Position numbers and translations under genes: made by a program. From the NCBI GenBank assembly GCA_964390645.1, contig CAYMLL010000287.1, forward strand, positions 1 to 9,721: a DNA stretch of 9,721 nt, read 5' to 3'. Origin of the DNA: CAYMLL01 sp964390645 (GTDB lineage: Bacteria; Planctomycetota; UBA8108). Below are positions 6,429 through 9,721 of this stretch, one piece after another (positions within the stretch are counted from its first letter, which is position 1; each line of letters begins with the position of its first letter). The notes under the pieces were generated by a model that was given only the letters and a program-made list of their open reading frames with translations, was not told the DNA's origin and did no database searches.

Positions 6429-9400
6429 TTACGCGCAGACGTCCTCGCACTCCTCGAGCACGAGACACTCCTCGGAGGCGTTCATCGGTTCAGGCCCGCC
6501 GAGGAAGAGGTAGTTGAGCTTCCACACCGCGTCGGAGATGTCGATTTCGCCGTCGAGGTTCGCATCGAGCAGCGCGATGGCGGACGGGTGGTCCAGCGAG
6601 CCGCCACACACCGGAGGTGCCCCACCGGTGAAGAGGTGGCTGAGGACTGCCGTCGGATCGGAGATGTCGAGGGTTCCGTCCCCGTTGAAGTCGCACGCCA
6701 GCTGTCGGCCACCGGTGACCGAAGCGACTCCGGCGACCGTGATGTCGTCGATGGCCCACCACCAGGCGTTGCCGCCGCTCTCCCAGCGGAACCCGAAGAC
6801 CACGTTCGCCTGGCCGGCGGCCTCCGGAACGACGAGAGTGCGCTCGGCGTAGAAAGGCTCCTCGCCGGTGTCGACGAGAGCGCCGCTGCGGTAGCTGAAG
6901 AGCGGGCGATCGAGGAAGGTCTCGCCGCCGTCGAGGCTCAGCAGCACCTCCTGGACGGTACCGCTGACGATGGTCTCGGACTTGAACCCGAGGATGACCG
7001 TCTCCATCTCGCTGAGGTCGTAAGGGCCGACGGTGAGCGTCTCGTCCTCGGCCGGATCGGGGTTGGCGTCCGACTCCATGATCGCGAAGCCGGCGTTGGG
7101 CTCGATCTGACCGCGGATCTCGCCGCCGGGATTGTCCTCGGTGTGGATGTTGACGTAGAACTGCCCGAGGTTGAGCGCCAGGAGCGTCTGGGTGTCGAGC
7201 TCGACCTCGGCGTCGATCGGGCTGCCGGACGGCAGCTCGAGGGCGATGTCGCCGTTCTCGCCTCTCGGTGCCAGGTGGATGTGGGCGCCCGTCTGCGGCG
7301 ATGAGAGCGCGGCCTCATCGAACTCGATATGAATGGCCGCGATCTGCGTGGCGGGATCGTAGGTGAAGAAGCCGAAGCCGGTGGCGTCGCTCGCGACCGC
7401 CGGAACCTGCTGCGAGCCGCTGAGACAGGCGCCGTAGTCGTCTGCGGTCGGCCCGGCCGAGAGTCGGTTGGCTCCACGCTCCCGGATCTGGTCCGGAGCG
7501 TTGCGTCGGCCGCCCTTGTCCTGCGTGTGCCAGGTCTCGCAACCGGAGTTCCCGAGCGCGGACGTGGTGTTCCAGCCGCCGCTGCCGTCGAAGGCGACGA
7601 CGCCGACGACGCTGACCGAGTCGCTCCCAGTGTCGAGCGCCGGCACGTCGTCGATGACGAGGTTGTCGACCGCGATCCACCAGTCGAAGTCGGGCTCGAA
7701 GTGGCGTATGCGCACCTTGACGTCCGCCTGGCCGGCGGCCGCGGCCGTCAGGTCGACGTCGAGGCGCCCGAAGAAGCCGTCGGCGTTGCTCGCGTCGGCA
7801 TGGGGCGCCATATCCGCGAGGCCGCCCTCGCTGGCGCAGGGGTCGCCCGGCAGCCGGCACGGAGCCACGCGGCGGTACGAGTTCGTCCAGGTCCCGCCAC
7901 CGTCGACCGACACGTCGATGTCGAACACGGCGGTGCCGTTGTTGTTCAGCTGGGCGCTGACGTCCGCGTGCAGCCAGACCGCATCCTTGTCGGTGGCGTC
8001 GAAGGACGGGGTCCAGACGTCGTGCGACTGGCCGCTGCCCTGGACGTTCGAGCCGCCCTGTGCGTCCGAGTCGGAGATCAGGAAGCTTCCGTGGCTGGGT
8101 GAGCCGTCGACGGTCGGGGGATTCGCCCGGCCGCCCGGGTTCGTCACCGTCCACGTCGAGTCCTCGATCGGATCGTTCTCATCGAGGAAGAAGTAGCCCG
8201 CGAGCTCGACGTCGGCGTCGGACTCGTAGGACTCGAAGTTGTCCGCCAGGCAGATGTTGCCGGGCGACAGCCAGACCGTGCAGCTGGCCTCGCCTCCCTC
8301 GCAGTTCTCGACCGCATCGCCGGTCACCGCGACCGTGAGGTAGAAGTCGTTGAGGCGGTCGGCTGCGAGCTCGGGAGTCCAGCTGGCGCTGCGGTCGTCC
8401 GGCCCGACGCTGGCGGCCACGGCGCCGTTCGACCAGATCTCGAAGCCCTCCTGGCCGACGGCGAGGGACTCCCAGTCGACCGTGATCGATCCGTCGTTGC
8501 TGTCGGCCTGGCAGCCGAGGATTCGTATACACGGAGGCGTGGGGCGCTCGACGGTGAGGTCGAAGTTGCCGCTGCTCGAAGAGAACCCGTGCACGAGAAG
8601 CCGGTAGTCTTCGCCGATCTCGGATTGCCACTCGACGAACGACGTGAACGCCGGGCAGCCGGCGCCGTCGTCGTTCTGCGCGACGCAGACCAACGCGCCG
8701 CACTCACCGGAGAAGACGCTGATACGCGTGTCGTAGTCGGCGGTGGCGCAGGTCGACGCGGAGATCGTTGCGCCGTTGCCCGACAACTTGTACCACAGGC
8801 CGGGAGCGTCGCTGTCGCCGCAGTCGTCGTTCTCCGGGTCGGTGTTGCAGGGTGTCGTGAAGCCGGAGACCGTCGCGGTGGGGCCCTTGGAGAAGTCGAG
8901 CGTCACGGCCGAGTCGCAGACGTCGTTGTTCGCGCACTCCAGGAGGGAGTCCACCGTCAGAACGTAGTTTCCGCTCCTCGTCGCAAAGCCGAAGACACAG
9001 ATCAGGTAGCTCGTGCCGCCGGTCGAGCTCCATGCCACCTGGGACTGCAGTCCGCAGGCGTCGTCGTTTTCGGTGACGCACGTGAGCGCAGCGCAGTCGC
9101 CCTCGTAGACGCTGATCTTCGTGTCGTAGTCGCTGCCGCAGAGCGCTGCGGTCATCGTCGAGCCCGTGCCGACGGCTGAATACCAGACGGCCGGCGCGTC
9201 GGTGGCGCCGCAGCCGCCGGTGTTGTCGGGGTTGGCAAACACGGTGCTCCCTTCGAAGGTCGCGGGGAAGGCGTCGCCGACCGCAATGGCATCGGCGCAG
9301 TCGTCGTTCGCGGGGGTCGCGGCCGGGCCGTCGACCGTCAGCGTGTAGTTCCCGCTGCTCGAGCCGAAGCCGAAGACACAGATCAAGTACTCGACACCCT

Positions 9401-9721
9401 CGACGGATTCCCATCCCAGGCGCGACTGCAGACCGCACGCGTCGTCGTTGTCGCCGACACAGACGAGCGCGCCGCAGTCGCCCTCGTAAACGCTCAGCTT
9501 CGTGTCGTATTCGCTGCCGCACAGCTCGGCGACGATCTCGAGGCCGGTGCCGACGACTGAATACCAGACGGCCGGCGCTTCGGTGGCGCCGCAGCCGCCG
9601 GTGTTGTCGGGGGCGGCGGAGCGGGTGTTCCCTTCGAAGGTCGCGGGGAAGGCGTCGCCGACCGCAATGGCATCGGCGCAGTCGTCGTTGTCGGGCACGG
9701 CAGGCGGCCCGTCCAGCACCA
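6429..9721 (-). CDS. Large secreted mosaic protein (5' end outside window): PPC-like repeats, MAM-like, CHRD, dockerin-like tail
   Basis: At least 1096 codons are present. The frame is open through the right edge and the GTG near 9719 sits inside a repeat, so the true start and signal peptide lie outside; residue numbers here count from that GTG. Three Cys-rich PPC-like domains (about 8-129, 135-256, 262-391) carry the motifs YDTK/R-x-SV, 'NDDACGLQS' and 'SGN.-LTV'. They are followed by an Fn3-like stretch (about 395-485), a MAM-like jelly-roll (about 494-692) and a second MAM-like region that seems to be interrupted by a CHRD domain (about 758-874, with GAHIHLAPRGENGDI and FYVNIHTEDNPGGEIRGQ). 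The end (about 1005-1096) is a dockerin-like pair of EF-hand loops (D1010-D1021, D1052-D1063) plus a Cys-rich tip. No enzyme motif is visible. A cell-surface binding or structural role is inference. A 137-bp gap separates it from the downstream phosphoesterase gene, so an operon is possible but not shown. Confidence 0.9.
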   Translation of the reverse strand, partial: VLDGPPAVPDNDDCADAIAVGDAFPATFEGNTRSAAPDNTGGCGATEAPAVWYSVVGTGLEIVAELCGSEYDTKLSVYEGDCGALVCVGDNDDACGLQSRLGWESVEGVEYLICVFGFGSSSGNYTLTVDGPAATPANDDCADAIAVGDAFPATFEGSTVFANPDNTGGCGATDAPAVWYSAVGTGSTMTAALCGSDYDTKISVYEGDCAALTCVTENDDACGLQSQVAWSSTGGTSYLICVFGFATRSGNYVLTVDSLLECANNDVCDSAVTLDFSKGPTATVSGFTTPCNTDPENDDCGDSDAPGLWYKLSGNGATISASTCATADYDTRISVFSGECGALVCVAQNDDGAGCPAFTSFVEWQSEIGEDYRLLVHGFSSSSGNFDLTVERPTPPCIRILGCQADSNDGSITVDWESLAVGQEGFEIWSNGAVAASVGPDDRSASWTPELAADRLNDFYLTVAVTGDAVENCEGGEASCTVWLSPGNICLADNFESYESDADVELAGYFFLDENDPIEDSTWTVTNPGGRANPPTVDGSPSHGSFLISDSDAQGGSNVQGSGQSHDVWTPSFDATDKDAVWLHADVSAQLNNNGTAVFDIDVSVDGGGTWTNSYRRVAPCRLPGDPCASEGGLADMAPHADASNADGFFGRLDVDLTAAAAGQADVKVRIRHFEPDFDWWIAVDNLVIDDVPALDTGSDSVSVVGVVAFDGSGGWNTTSALGNSGCETWHTQDKGGRRNAPDQIRERGANRLSAGPTADDYGACLSGSQQVPAVASDATGFGFFTYDPATQIAAIHIEFDEAALSSPQTGAHIHLAPRGENGDIALELPSGSPIDAEVELDTQTLLALNLGQFYVNIHTEDNPGGEIRGQIEPNAGFAIMESDANPDPAEDETLTVGPYDLSEMETVILGFKSETIVSGTVQEVLLSLDGGETFLDRPLFSYRSGALVDTGEEPFYAERTLVVPEAAGQANVVFGFRWESGGNAWWWAIDDITVAGVASVTGGRQLACDFNGDGTLDISDPTAVLSHLFTGGAPPVCGGSLDHPSAIALLDANLDGEIDISDAVWKLNYLFLGGPEPMNASEECLVLEECEDVCA
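8952..9698 (-). repeat. Tandem duplication, 381-bp period, encoding two PPC-like domains
   Basis: The two right-most domains of the large mosaic gene are spaced exactly 381 bases (127 codons) apart. The DNA is still very similar: 9248-9308 and 9629-9689 are identical over 61 bases, and the stretches around 9190-9231 and 9571-9612 differ at a single base. Other parts, such as the segment after the GGCGAT motif, have diverged. The next domain (8547-8936) is related only at protein level. The series probably continues beyond the right edge, because the open frame enters the window in the same linker-plus-NDDC context. Confidence 0.85.

Noticed and set aside
6309..7304. 331-codon open frame antisense to the 3' part of the mosaic gene
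   Set aside because: Shadow of the CHRD/MAM/dockerin coding strand; it also begins inside the inverted-repeat intergenic region without a good start context.
8952..9721. Regularly spaced identical segments as a CRISPR-like array
   Set aside because: The period is 381 bp, the frame is open throughout and the repeats encode a protein domain.

Overview
The window reads as ordinary chromosomal DNA from a GC-rich bacterium with a large secretome of Cys-rich, multidomain proteins. The best guess is a member of the Planctomycetota or a similar environmental lineage. This rests on three things: the C-terminal two-EF-hand dockerin-like modules with an 'ISD...LF.GG..PP' pattern, the 'NDD.CGLQS' beta-domains, and LamG/CHRD/MAM-like mosaics. 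The lineage call comes from memory of such families, not from a marker gene. I see no tRNA, rRNA, CRISPR array, transposase, integrase or phage gene.

Layout. Positions 1-289 are non-coding as far as I can tell and hold one short hairpin. On the + strand, 290-2170 encodes a secreted protein: signal peptide, Cys-rich PPC-like domain, a roughly 350-residue domain of unknown function, and a dockerin-like tail. It is followed with a 7-base overlap by a predicted secreted WG-repeat protein (2164-3342). The WG gene ends inside a 2.8-copy, 20-bp tandem repeat (3335-3390) that fills most of the 87-bp convergent gap. On the - strand, 3430-6291 encodes a calcineurin-like metallophosphoesterase with a purple-acid-phosphatase-type N-terminal domain, LamG-like domains on both sides, and a dockerin-like tail. 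Upstream of it, also on the - strand, 6429-9721 is the 3' part of a very large secreted mosaic protein that runs off the right edge. It carries at least three PPC-like repeats, an Fn3-like region, MAM-like domains, a CHRD domain and a dockerin-like tail. The 137-bp gap between these two genes contains a 12-bp perfect inverted repeat.

How the genes relate. Three of the four proteins end in the same kind of calcium-binding, Cys-containing module, and two share the same Cys-rich beta-domain. The window is therefore best read as a piece of a lineage-specific extracellular protein repertoire, not as a pathway or defence system. The only recognisable enzyme is the phosphoesterase. The other products look like binding or structural proteins. 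I found no convincing new multi-gene system. The points most worth checking are a CHRD domain apparently nested inside a MAM-like domain, the phosphoesterase's missing signal peptide despite a good ribosome binding site, the uncharacterised central domain of the first gene, and the tandem repeat at the WG gene's stop codon.
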